A stretch of 64,000 nt of DNA. Origin: Cylindrospermum sp. FACHB-282. Its GTDB lineage: Bacteria; Cyanobacteriota; Cyanobacteriia; Cyanobacteriales; Nostocaceae. The stretch is from the NCBI RefSeq assembly GCF_014697195.1, contig NZ_JACJRJ010000028.1, positions 1-64,000 of the forward strand, in the 5' to 3' direction. Shown here piece after piece: positions 49,148 to 57,138 of the stretch. The position numbers were made by a program, and so were the translations under genes. How positions within the stretch are numbered: the stretch's first letter is position 1; each line of letters starts with the position of its first letter. The notes under the pieces were generated by a model. It was not told the DNA's origin and ran no database searches. It saw nothing but the letters and a program-made list of their open reading frames with translations.

Positions 49148-49699
49148 TCATCTGGGCTTTTGAGTTTTCATATATCGATAAATATCCGCAATATTGCGGG
49201 CATCATCAATGCCTCTATGGTGTGTGCCTTTCAATTCCATTCCCAGATGGGTGAGAGCATTTGCCATGCCAAACCCTTTAGATACGCCAAGATATTCTGA
49301 AAATTCCTTTTTGATATTTATGTGTTCTGAACCAAAAGGATATGGAACATTATGAAAAGCACAATCTTGCAGAAATTGCGCTTTGTCATAATTACCCCAA
49401 GAACAGAAAATATGATGGGGAAATGAATCAATCCATGCTTTAAACGTAGAAATCGCTTCGGCAAATTGAGGCGCATTTGCCACGTCTTTCTGAGATATGC
49501 TTGTCAATTCGGTACAAAAATCTGTCAGATGTACATTTCTCACAGGTTGAATAAATTGTTGAAACTCTGAATCAATTTCCCAGGTTTTTCTATTGAGCAT
49601 CACCGCACCAATTTCGATAATTTCCATTTGATGCCGAGGTATACTACCTTCGTTACAGCAAGTAGCCTCCAGATCGACTATGAGAAAATAATGAGACAT
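49148..49699 (-). CDS. DEDDh 3'-5' exonuclease (ERI-1/KapD-like)
   Basis: 183 residues. Exonuclease motif I is FLIVDLEATCCNEGSIPRHQMEIIEIGAV, given in pieces, with the DLEATC start typical of the ERI-1/KapD branch. Motif II is CSWGNYDKAQFLQDCAFHNV and motif III is HHRGIDDARNIADIYRYM, so all five acidic/His catalytic residues appear present. Probable RNA or DNA trimming enzyme. It starts 17 bp after the MarR gene stop on the same strand, separated by a CTTAGTC heptamer run. Confidence 0.88.
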   Translation of the reverse strand: MSHYFLIVDLEATCCNEGSIPRHQMEIIEIGAVMLNRKTWEIDSEFQQFIQPVRNVHLTDFCTELTSISQKDVANAPQFAEAISTFKAWIDSFPHHIFCSWGNYDKAQFLQDCAFHNVPYPFGSEHINIKKEFSEYLGVSKGFGMANALTHLGMELKGTHHRGIDDARNIADIYRYMKTQKPR

Positions 49700-49716
49700 T
49701 AGTCCTTAGTCCTTAG

Positions 49717-50220
49717 TCATAAGTTATTCTGCTTATCACTCCATCCCGCCATTTCACAGGGTTTGGTGCCATCTATAATTGACTGCAAATGCTGATTAAA
49801 ATCGCCTGCTTGTTGACCCAAGGCACTGAAAAAATCATGATCAATTTTGTTGACTATCTTAATTGCCTCTATTGTCAACTCATAACCTTTATTAGTTATG
49901 CTTAATGCCTTTGCTCTGGTATCTTTGGCATCAGTTTCTCGTTTAATTAAACATCGTTGTTCCAAAGCACGTAAAACTTTGGAAGTCATCATAATATCTG
50001 TCTTAGCGTGAGCAGCTAACCTGGCTTGGGTAACTGTTTCTTCCCCTTGACTTAGCCAAATAATTCCTGCTAGTAAGACAAACTGTACATGAGTCAATCC
50101 CAGATGGCTCAGTCCATTATTCATTTTCCTTTGCCAGAAATTAGATACCTGCCAGAGTAAAAATCCTGGGCTATCATCTGGACTCTCAAACTGAAATACT
50201 TGGTTGTTCGGCAATGTCAA
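49717..50220 (-). CDS. MarR family transcriptional regulator
   Basis: 167 residues with the MarR winged helix: LTHVQFVLLAGIIWLSQGEE, VTQARLAAHAKTDIMMTSKVLRALEQRCLIKRETDAKDTRAKALSITNKGYEL (in pieces), and dimerisation helices at both ends. Cytoplasmic repressor of small-molecule or redox stress response genes; the ligand is unknown. Upstream of the exonuclease gene, possibly co-transcribed with it. Confidence 0.88.
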   Translation of the reverse strand: MTLPNNQVFQFESPDDSPGFLLWQVSNFWQRKMNNGLSHLGLTHVQFVLLAGIIWLSQGEETVTQARLAAHAKTDIMMTSKVLRALEQRCLIKRETDAKDTRAKALSITNKGYELTIEAIKIVNKIDHDFFSALGQQAGDFNQHLQSIIDGTKPCEMAGWSDKQNNL

Positions 50221-50782
50221 ATTTCACTCTCTTTATTATTTCTCTATTTGGCAACATCAAGCTAGCAACTACATCAAAATCAGGTTTGTGAATTTCCCAT
50301 AAACCAAATCTCAATATATAGACTCAGTAAAGTTGATTCTCAATAAAATCCAGATGGGGTATTACTGGAAATATAGATGCTTCACAACCATCAAAAAACT
50401 GGATCTCGCGCCAGAAAAGAATAAATTTATTACTTATATCATAATCATAGGTTTCCTTGCCGATAACTCTAGCGATTACTGTGAAAGCTTGACATTTTTC
50501 CTGGCACCCAAATTTAAGTTTCGGGGGCTAATAAATCACCTATTTATTGACGTTCAGGCATTTAAGCGGTTACTTTTTGCCATGACAGGCTTGCATAAAA
50601 TCACCTTTGATCTGCTTTTGCACATGATTTTTGGATGCCATCACTATCCAGTATCTAGGATTTTTCATCAGAGTATTCAGATGAAAGTTATGATTATATT
50701 AATCGTGATTAATATACTATCCAAGTAAGCGTGGAAACATCTAAATACTTGCTTGACTAATTAGTGAGTATGTGATACTGAA
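50221..50782. other. Intergenic region without a supported gene
   Basis: An open frame of 131 codons (50333-50728, plus strand) exists but its product is an odd mix of hydrophobic and aromatic runs without a ribosome site. I do not call it a gene. No strong hairpin seen. Confidence 0.4.
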
Positions 50783-51214
50783 TTAGGCTGAAGCAAAAGG
50801 TTTGATCCAGCCAATTTGCAAGGCGGTATCGAGAGTGATCTGCACCAAAGCAGCAGCGGCTCCGCCAACACAAACCAAAATACACTTTCAAGAGCCAGCA
50901 GAATTCCAACCAACTTCTATCTGGGTTAATCCCCGCACTAAACCAAAGGCAAAGACTCCACCAGCTTTGAGTTGGGCATTTTTATCTAAGGGGATAATAT
51001 AGCGGTAGGTGACACCAACCAGTAAGCCAGAGAACCTAGCAATCGCCCCACTCAGCCAAAAGTGTAAATTTAGAGGAGTAATTTGCCAACTGGTAAGTAT
51101 CGTAAAATACTTTGCTAGCACTAAAGCATTCACAAAACTGGTAATCAGGAAAGCTAAACCGAGAGATAAACCCCCAATTATTAGAGCCTTGAGGGATTCT
51201 AAGGGTTCTACCAT
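50783..51214 (-). pseudogene. Membrane protein gene with an in-frame TGA
   Basis: From the ATG at 51214 (MVEPLESLKALIIGGLSLG) the frame encodes about three membrane helices to a TGA at 50888-50890. It then continues in the same frame for 34 more codons (KCILVCVGGAAAALVQITLD onward, ending IGWIKPFASA) to TAA at 50783-50785. The sequence on both sides of the TGA reads as one protein (NSAGS, stop, KCILV), as if a TGG had become TGA. The product would be a small conserved-looking membrane protein of unknown function next to petN. A truncated but functional product is also possible. Confidence 0.65.
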
Positions 51215-51340
51215 CAGTTGAATATCTGAATGAAGATTCACAATTGTCCAACACCTCCACCAATGCAGTTGATTCATCAACTGTCCTTTCCCGGTATGAT
51301 AAATATTAGAGACCTCTTGTAATTATTGAAAATAAAGACT

Positions 51341-51430
51341 ATGGAGATTTTGACACTGGGCTGGGTATCATTGCTAGTTGTATTCACTTGGTCAATTGCA
51401 ATGGTAGTTTGGGGACGCAACGGACTGTAG
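51341..51430 (+). CDS. petN: Cytochrome b6f complex subunit VIII (PetN)
   Basis: 29 residues: a single membrane helix with [20 protein letters not shown] at the start and VVWGRNGL at the end, an almost exact PetN. It is one of the small subunits needed for stability of the cytochrome b6f complex in the thylakoid membrane. The ATG at 51341 follows AATAAAGACT. It is missed by length-filtered gene finding. Confidence 0.95.
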   Translation: MEILTLGWVSLLVVFTWSIAMVVWGRNGL

Positions 51431-51437
51431 AGGAATT

Positions 51438-51599
51438 GTGGAAAATCCATTCCTGAGTATTTTGGCTTTAGTTGCTGTACTGCTTCTGGTAGCAGTCACT
51501 GGAGGTGTTGGTTATTTGACACTGGCAGATTGGCGCGATCGCCGACGTCGAGAAGACGAAGCACGCGAACTCCGACGCAACACTCCCAAGCGGCGATAA
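51438..51599 (+). CDS. Small single-helix protein downstream of petN
   Basis: 53 residues from a GTG: MENPFLSILALVAVLLLVAV, a Gly-rich turn with one predicted membrane helix, then YLTLADWRDRRRREDEAREL, strongly basic and acidic, ending NTPKRR. It starts 8 bp after the petN stop, with AGAGGAATT just upstream, so it is very likely in the petN transcript. I do not recognise a named family. The one-helix plus charged tail layout suggests a small thylakoid subunit or assembly factor. Confidence 0.75.
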   Translation: MENPFLSILALVAVLLLVAVTGGVGYLTLADWRDRRRREDEARELRRNTPKRR

Positions 51600-51777
51600 T
51601 TCTCTATGCAGCAAATATAGGGCTATTTTCTGCGACCAAAAATATTTTTTAAGGACACGGTATTGTCGTGTCCTTATATTCTTAGATTTATAAATCTAAT
51701 CAAACTGCGTTCAACACTTAAATCACTTCCTTTCTGGAAATATATTACCAGCAATATTGTTCGCGTTTTCTACACAA

Positions 51778-51945
51778 ATGAAGTACAAGGATTTACATAT
51801 ACGATTGTCAGAAAGGCAGTTAAATAAATTACGAGCTTATACGGTGCATAAAGAAAAGGCTATTACCAGTCTGATAGAAGGCTGGATTGATAAACGACCG
51901 AACACAGAAATTCACAAAAACGACCCTAACCCGATTCCTTCTTAA
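51778..51945 (+). CDS. Small CopG-like (ribbon-helix-helix) protein
   Basis: 55 residues starting MKYKDLHIRLSERQLNKLRA. The strand IRLSERQ followed by two helices (LNKLRAYTVHKE, ITSLIEGWIDKR) fits a ribbon-helix-helix DNA-binding protein. I use the ATG at 51778; a TTG seven codons upstream is possible. No toxin gene adjoins it; the next gene is the GAF kinase. Confidence 0.6.
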   Translation: MKYKDLHIRLSERQLNKLRAYTVHKEKAITSLIEGWIDKRPNTEIHKNDPNPIPS

Positions 51946-52037
51946 GCTTGCGGCTTAATTTACTCAGAGTTTGCATCGTTTTTGTCCCGGCATTCATCTC
52001 ACTCATTACTCCCGCTATTGCGGTGAGTGAGAGGCTT

Positions 52038-55000
52038 ATGCCGGAGTTAGCTAAAATAGAGCTAATACAATCAAGTTCCCAACAAAAATATCAGCCAGAT
52101 ATGACATTTTCCCTGTGTCAGGGTGACCAACAAAAAGCTTTGTCTAGAGTAATTGCTCACATTCGCGAGTCTCTAGATATAGACACCATCTTCAAAATTA
52201 CAGTCACCGAAGTGCGCCAGCTTCTGAACACTGACAGAGTTGGGGTATTTCGGTTTTATCCTGAGTTGGAATGGGAAGGAGAATTTCTCTATGAGGATGT
52301 AGGAACAGAATGGGTTCCAGCATTGGCAACTAAACTGCGCGACCACTGCTTTGCTGCGGAATTTGCCGGACTATATCAACAAGGTCGGATTAAAGCGATC
52401 GCTGATATCTATCTTGATAGTGCCAGCGATTGCCACGTCCAAATTCTAGAAAGATTCCAAGTACGTGCCAATATAGCTGCCCCCCTGATGAAAGGTAAAG
52501 ATTTATGGGGATTGCTATGTATTCATCAATGTAGCGGCCCACGGCAATGGGAAGGATCAGAAATTGAGTTTGTGCAACTAATTGCCGAACATTTGGCAGT
52601 TGCCTTGCAGCAAGCAGATTACCTGGAACAGGTAAAACTACAATCGGCACAACTAGCACAAGCAAAAGCCAGAGAAAAAGCAGCGGAATGGCAGAAAATA
52701 ATAGCCAAAACCATTGAGAAAATTCGTCAGTCTCTAGACTTAGAAAGTATTTTCCGCACCAGCACCGAAGAACTCAGGCATTTGCTAAAAGCTGATCGCG
52801 TGGCTATCTATCGCTTCAATCCAGATTGGAGTGGTGAATTCGTGTTTGAATCTCTGTCAGAGGGTTGGGACGCCCTGATGCTAGAGCAGTTACAGCGCCC
52901 AGAATTGGGTGAAAACATCAGCGAATGTCGGTTGCAAGACTTAATTGCACCCCCAGTGACTGATACTTACTTACAAGACACAGAGGGTGGTCGCTTCAGT
53001 AGAGGTGAAGTATACCGTGTTTGTAATGATATTTACAACACTGGCTTTAGCGACTGCTACATTAAAGTCTTAGAGAGCTATCAGGCCAGAGCTTATGTAA
53101 TCATTGCCATTCTTCATAATCAAAAGCTCTGGGGCTTGCTAGCCGTTTACCAAAATGCCGGGCCTCGTGATTGGCAAGAAGATGAGGTGTACTTGCTCAC
53201 ACAAGTTGGCAGCCAATTTAGTGTAGCTTTACAGCAAGCTGTATTTTTACAACAAATGCAGACCCAAGCAGCAGAGATCAGCAAAGCTGCGGAAAGGCAA
53301 AGAGGACTAGCGAACACAGTAGAAAAAATTCGCCAGTCTCTTGACATTGACACCATTTTTAAAACCACTACTCAAGAAGTTCTGCGGTTATTAGAAGTAG
53401 AAAGAGTAGCAATTTATCGCTTCTACCCTGACTGGAGTGGGGAATTTGTTGCTGATTCCATTGTTGATGGTTGGACGCCAATGGTTAAGCCACAGCCAGT
53501 TACGGAACGGCTCCTTTTGCAAGGGACGAAAGCAGGTAAATTTGCACGGAATGAAATATTTGTCCCGATTTCTCAAGGCGAAAAATTGTGGGGATTGCTA
53601 GTAGCTTATCAAAACTCCCAACCCCGTTATTGGCAAGATGAAGAAATCAACTTGCTGGCCCAAGTTGGCATCCAACTGGGGGTAGCATTACAGCAAGCTG
53701 AGTCCTTGAAACAAGTGCAGGTGCAAGCGGAGAAACTGGCTAAAGCTACCGAAAGGGAAAAGGCATTAGCAGCAACGGTGGAGAAAATTCGCCAGTCTCT
53801 TGATCTGAATACTATTTTTGCTACCAGTACTCAAGAAGTGCAGCGGCTATTGGAAGTTGATCGAGTGACAATTTATCGCTTCCGCCCTGATTGGAGTGGG
53901 GAATTTGTTGCCGAGTCATTAGCCTATGGTTGGACACCGATACGGGAACTTGTGCCTGTAATTGCCGATGATTATCTGCAAAAAACCCAAGGAGGAGACT
54001 ACGCTAAGGGTAAAATTCTTGTCATTAAAGATACCCACACCAGCAATGATTCTAATCGCCATTTTGCCCTAATTGAGCCAATGGAGGCGAGGGCCTATAT
54101 GATTGTGCCGATTTTTCAGGGGGAGAAACTCTGGGGATTACTGGCAGCGTATCAAAATACAGAACCCTATGATTGGCAAGAGGATGAAGTAGATTTGCTG
54201 GTGCAAATTGGTTCTCAATTGGGGGTAGGACTTCAGCAAGCGGAATTGCTCGAACGAACTCGCCGTCAAAAAGAAGAAATTACCCAGACTCTCAAAGAAT
54301 TGCAGAAAACTCAAAGCCAGTTAATTCAAAGTGAAAAAATGGCTGGATTAGGGCAGTTAGTTGCTGGGGTAGCCCATGAAATTAACAACCCGATTAGCTT
54401 TATTTACGGTAATATCCCCTACGTTACTCAACATACTAAAGATTTGCTAAACTTGCTGCGCCTTTACCAAGAAAACTATCCTCAGCCAACAAGGGAAATT
54501 CAACAGCAAGCAGCAGAACTGGATTTAGATTTTATTGCTGATGACTTACCCAAAATCCTCACTTCTATGATGATGGGGGCAGATCGCATCCGTGAATTAG
54601 TCTTGTCGTTACGGACTTTTTCTCGACTTGATGAAGCAGAAATGAAGCCTGTTGATTTGCATGAAGGTATTGAAAGCACTCTTTTGATTTTGCAACATTG
54701 GCTGCAACCAGAGACTAAATCCCTAGCTATTGAGGTAGTTAAAGAATATGGTGATTTGCCTCTAGTTGAATGCTATGCAGCTCAGATGAATCAGGTGTTT
54801 ATGAACATTCTGAGTAATGCAATTGATGCTCTGGAAAAATTAGCATCTGCTGGAGAAATAATTGAAAATCCTACAATTTGGATTCGTACAGCAGTCATTG
54901 AAGGAAATTATATCCAGATTCGCATTGCTGATAACGGTTGTGGTATTCCGGAGGGGATGGAATCGCGTATTTTTGAACCTTTCTTTACAACTAAGCAACC

Positions 55001-55133
55001 TGGTCAAGGTACTGGTTTAGGTCTATCAATTAGCTACCAGATTATTGTGGAAAAACATGGCGGTCAAATCAAGTGTGTTTCTCAACCTGGTAACGGTTGT
55101 GAGATTTGGATAAAAATTCCGATGAAACGGTAG
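52038..55133 (+). CDS. Multi-GAF (cyanobacteriochrome-type) sensor histidine kinase
   Basis: About 1031 residues: four GAF domains in tandem (roughly 20-205, 225-430, 450-560, 590-740), a coiled coil, HisKA with phosphoacceptor His780 in AGVAHEINNPISF, and a HATPase_c domain (NQVFMNILSNAIDAL, ADNGCGIPEG, GTGLGLSISYQI). GAF1 has DHCF (Cys104) and DCH (Cys132) in the order of DXCF cyanobacteriochromes, with LWGLLCIHQCSGPR. GAF2 has GGRF and DCY (Cys340), like red/green types. GAF3 is shortened and GAF4 has lost the cysteine. No response regulator is attached. I start at ATG 52038, with GAGAGG just before; an upstream TTG at 51948 would add a hydrophobic stretch that looks like a signal peptide and does not suit this protein. 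Confidence 0.88.
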   Translation: MPELAKIELIQSSSQQKYQPDMTFSLCQGDQQKALSRVIAHIRESLDIDTIFKITVTEVRQLLNTDRVGVFRFYPELEWEGEFLYEDVGTEWVPALATKLRDHCFAAEFAGLYQQGRIKAIADIYLDSASDCHVQILERFQVRANIAAPLMKGKDLWGLLCIHQCSGPRQWEGSEIEFVQLIAEHLAVALQQADYLEQVKLQSAQLAQAKAREKAAEWQKIIAKTIEKIRQSLDLESIFRTSTEELRHLLKADRVAIYRFNPDWSGEFVFESLSEGWDALMLEQLQRPELGENISECRLQDLIAPPVTDTYLQDTEGGRFSRGEVYRVCNDIYNTGFSDCYIKVLESYQARAYVIIAILHNQKLWGLLAVYQNAGPRDWQEDEVYLLTQVGSQFSVALQQAVFLQQMQTQAAEISKAAERQRGLANTVEKIRQSLDIDTIFKTTTQEVLRLLEVERVAIYRFYPDWSGEFVADSIVDGWTPMVKPQPVTERLLLQGTKAGKFARNEIFVPISQGEKLWGLLVAYQNSQPRYWQDEEINLLAQVGIQLGVALQQAESLKQVQVQAEKLAKATEREKALAATVEKIRQSLDLNTIFATSTQEVQRLLEVDRVTIYRFRPDWSGEFVAESLAYGWTPIRELVPVIADDYLQKTQGGDYAKGKILVIKDTHTSNDSNRHFALIEPMEARAYMIVPIFQGEKLWGLLAAYQNTEPYDWQEDEVDLLVQIGSQLGVGLQQAELLERTRRQKEEITQTLKELQKTQSQLIQSEKMAGLGQLVAGVAHEINNPISFIYGNIPYVTQHTKDLLNLLRLYQENYPQPTREIQQQAAELDLDFIADDLPKILTSMMMGADRIRELVLSLRTFSRLDEAEMKPVDLHEGIESTLLILQHWLQPETKSLAIEVVKEYGDLPLVECYAAQMNQVFMNILSNAIDALEKLASAGEIIENPTIWIRTAVIEGNYIQIRIADNGCGIPEGMESRIFEPFFTTKQPGQGTGLGLSISYQIIVEKHGGQIKCVSQPGNGCEIWIKIPMKR

Positions 55134-55247
55134 GTTAAAGTATTTGTTTGGCGCAAATGATGATCTGATGATTTACAATTGTTAGAACTTTTGAAGGAAC
55201 ATCGCCTGATGAAGTTTTGCAAAAAGTTAGCTTGAGGGGATTTAAAC

Positions 55248-55460
55248 ATGAAACAATATCTACCTTTTATACTTATTGGCTTTCTGCTATTTGTGGCAGG
55301 AGGTGATAAGGTGTTTCCTGGTGCTCTAGGTCAAGCTAGCACTCAAACCCGTACAGCCATGAACAATTTTTTTATGGGTCTGTCTCCCTCTTGGAAACCG
55401 AAGACGAAACCCTATGAGCGGACAGAGCAACAACTGCGGGAAGCAGAACAACAAAAATAG
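55248..55460 (+). CDS. Small membrane-associated protein, unknown
   Basis: 70 residues: a hydrophobic N-terminal helix (YLPFILIGFLLFVAGGD), then VFPGALGQASTQTRTAMNNFFMGLSPSWKP and a charged C-terminus. GAGGGG lies 12 bases before the ATG at 55248. Single-helix anchored, unknown function. It lies 114 bp after the kinase gene. Confidence 0.65.
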   Translation: MKQYLPFILIGFLLFVAGGDKVFPGALGQASTQTRTAMNNFFMGLSPSWKPKTKPYERTEQQLREAEQQK

Positions 55461-55588
55461 CGATTTGGCTTGAAACTGAGCTTGATTATTACTACTCGAA
55501 TAAAAAGATTAACTTAAATCAGCAATTATCTATCTTTTTATTACAAGAGAAGTGATGCTAAAATCATATATCCATAAAGGAGAAGATT

Positions 55589-56044
55589 ATGAGCAATCAA
55601 TCTGTTCATACAACCAATAATCTCTACGCACAAGATTATAATTTATGGTTAGAGAAAACTGCTTATTTGTTAAAAAATAAGAATTTCTTAGAGTTGGATT
55701 TAGAAATTTTAATTGAAGAAATTGAAAGTATGGGAAGAAGTGATAAAAATGCTTTAAGGAGTAATCTTAGAGTGCTTTTAATGCACCTTCTCAAATACAA
55801 ATTTCAACCCCAAAACCGATCCAATAGCTGGTTATACACTATCTATGAACATCGTCAAAGATTGCAAGAAGCATTTTTAGATAGTCCTAGCCTAAAAAGC
55901 TATTATACGGAAGTTTTTGATATTTGTTACCAACATGCTCGCAAAGAAGCATCTATTGAAACTGGACTTCCTCTGTCTATTTTTCCTCAAGACTATCCTT
56001 TTTCTGTTGATGAAACCTTAGACTCTGATTTCTTCCCAAGTTAA
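55589..56044 (+). CDS. DUF29 family protein
   Basis: 151 residues with the DUF29 pattern: YAQDYNLWLEKTAYLLKNKNF, LDLEILIEEIESMGRSDKNALRSNLRVLLMHLLKYKFQPQNRS (in pieces), and a closing LPLSIFPQDYPFSVDETLDSDFFP. A paralogue of the gene at 13782. An AAGGAG lies eight bases before the ATG at 55589. Function unknown; such proteins are numerous in Nostoc-type genomes and often sit next to toxin-antitoxin genes, as here. Confidence 0.88.
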   Translation: MSNQSVHTTNNLYAQDYNLWLEKTAYLLKNKNFLELDLEILIEEIESMGRSDKNALRSNLRVLLMHLLKYKFQPQNRSNSWLYTIYEHRQRLQEAFLDSPSLKSYYTEVFDICYQHARKEASIETGLPLSIFPQDYPFSVDETLDSDFFPS

Positions 56045-56054
56045 TCACAATCGG

Positions 56055-56160
56055 TTTTTTGTTTCGCGCACCAGCGAAGCGTATCCCTTACGGGAGCCGG
56101 AGGCTCTAGCACGAAGTGCGTTAGGCGCAAAGGTGCAAAGGAAGAAAAAGAAGGCGCGAT
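56055..56160. repeat. Direct repeat, left copy, before the VapBC pair
   Basis: GCGCACCAGCGAAGCG, GGAGGCTCTAGCACGAAGTG, CGTTAGGCGCAAAG and GCAAAGGAAGAAA run in order. The same order with small changes occurs at 57177-57278. A further GCAGAGGCGCAAAG copy lies at 56225-56255. The rest of the 56045-56401 gap has no gene. Confidence 0.88.
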
Positions 56161-56401
56161 AGCGAAGCGCTGCTGCTTTCAGCAGATCGCATTTTTCGGG
56201 TGTGTGGCTATATCTTTTTTGTCTCACGCAGAGGCGCAAAGCCGCAGAGAGAGTAAGAAGAGGGCAATGCACGTTGGAAATGATTGCATTTTGGAGGTTT
56301 GGGATTTTTAAGAGCGATCGCCAACTCTGATCTTATATACTTGTTATATGTACAGGTAATAAAATGTGCTGTTTCATGTTAGTTAAGTTACATTCAACAG
56401 G

Positions 56402-56692
56402 ATGAGACAACAAATGACTATACAGCTACAATTGAAACCAGAAATAGAAGCTCGTATTATTGCCCAAGCTACTAAACAAGGTTTATCAGTAGAAGCTTAT
56501 CTTGAATCTTTGATTGAAGATAGTTTGACAAATCAGGAGGAACAATCTTTTTCTCAAGTAGCAACTCAGGAGGAGTGGGAAACTGCACTAACAAATTTAA
56601 TCAATAGTCCTGCTTTTGCTTTAGCACCACCACTTTCAGATGCAGCTATTAGTCGTGATGGTATTTATACCAGAGAAGATGAAATGTTATGA
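56402..56692 (+). CDS. Putative VapB-type antitoxin
   Basis: 96 residues. The N-terminal MTIQLQLKPEIEARIIAQATKQGLSVEAYLESLIED forms a ribbon-helix-helix-like DNA-binding unit, and the acidic tail ends DGIYTREDEML. It overlaps the PIN toxin gene by ATGA, the usual coupled arrangement. The start may be the ATG at 56402 or the one at 56414. Confidence 0.78.
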   Translation: MRQQMTIQLQLKPEIEARIIAQATKQGLSVEAYLESLIEDSLTNQEEQSFSQVATQEEWETALTNLINSPAFALAPPLSDAAISRDGIYTREDEML

Positions 56693-57138
56693 AATATCTG
56701 GTAGATACTAATATTTTACTGCGTCTAGTACAAAAAAATAGTCCCATGCACCTTGATACTCAAAGGGCAATTTTAACGCTCAAAAAACAAGGTGATTTCT
56801 TATGTATTATCCCACAAAATATAATTGAATTTTGGGCTGTTGCTACAAGACCAATTGAGAAAAATGATTTAGGTTTATCTATCACTCAAGCAGAAGAAGA
56901 AAGCGAAAAACTTAAAAAGATATTTATATTGGAATGGGATACACCACTAATTTTTACTGAGTGGGAATCTCTTGTTATTAAATACCAAGTTATGGGAAAA
57001 CAGGTGCATGATGCACGTTTAGCTGCGGCTATGGTAGCTCATAATATTACACATCTATTAACATTTAATGTTGATGATTTTAAACGGTTTTCGGAAATTA
57101 TAGCTGTTGAGCCACGTGGTGTTGCAGCGCAGGCTTAA
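56689..57138 (+). CDS. PIN-domain toxin (VapC-like ribonuclease)
   Basis: 149 residues. MKYLVDTNILLRLVQKNSP carries the first PIN aspartate, EFWAVATRPI the middle glutamate, and VHDARLAAAMVAHNITHLLTFNVDDFKRF the final aspartates. Complete catalytic set, so probably an active ribonuclease that cleaves tRNA or rRNA when freed from its antitoxin. The last codons overlap, on the opposite strand, the repeat-derived tail of the next gene. Confidence 0.88.
   Translation: MKYLVDTNILLRLVQKNSPMHLDTQRAILTLKKQGDFLCIIPQNIIEFWAVATRPIEKNDLGLSITQAEEESEKLKKIFILEWDTPLIFTEWESLVIKYQVMGKQVHDARLAAAMVAHNITHLLTFNVDDFKRFSEIIAVEPRGVAAQA

Noticed and set aside
50333-50728. 131-codon frame between MarR and the broken membrane gene
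   Set aside because: No ribosome site, unusual composition and no recognisable motif; probably chance in AT-rich DNA.
51948-52037. TTG-started N-terminal extension of the GAF kinase that looks like a signal peptide
   Set aside because: GAF and kinase domains are cytoplasmic, and the ATG at 52038 has a good ribosome site. The extension also overlaps the region directly after the CopG-like gene.
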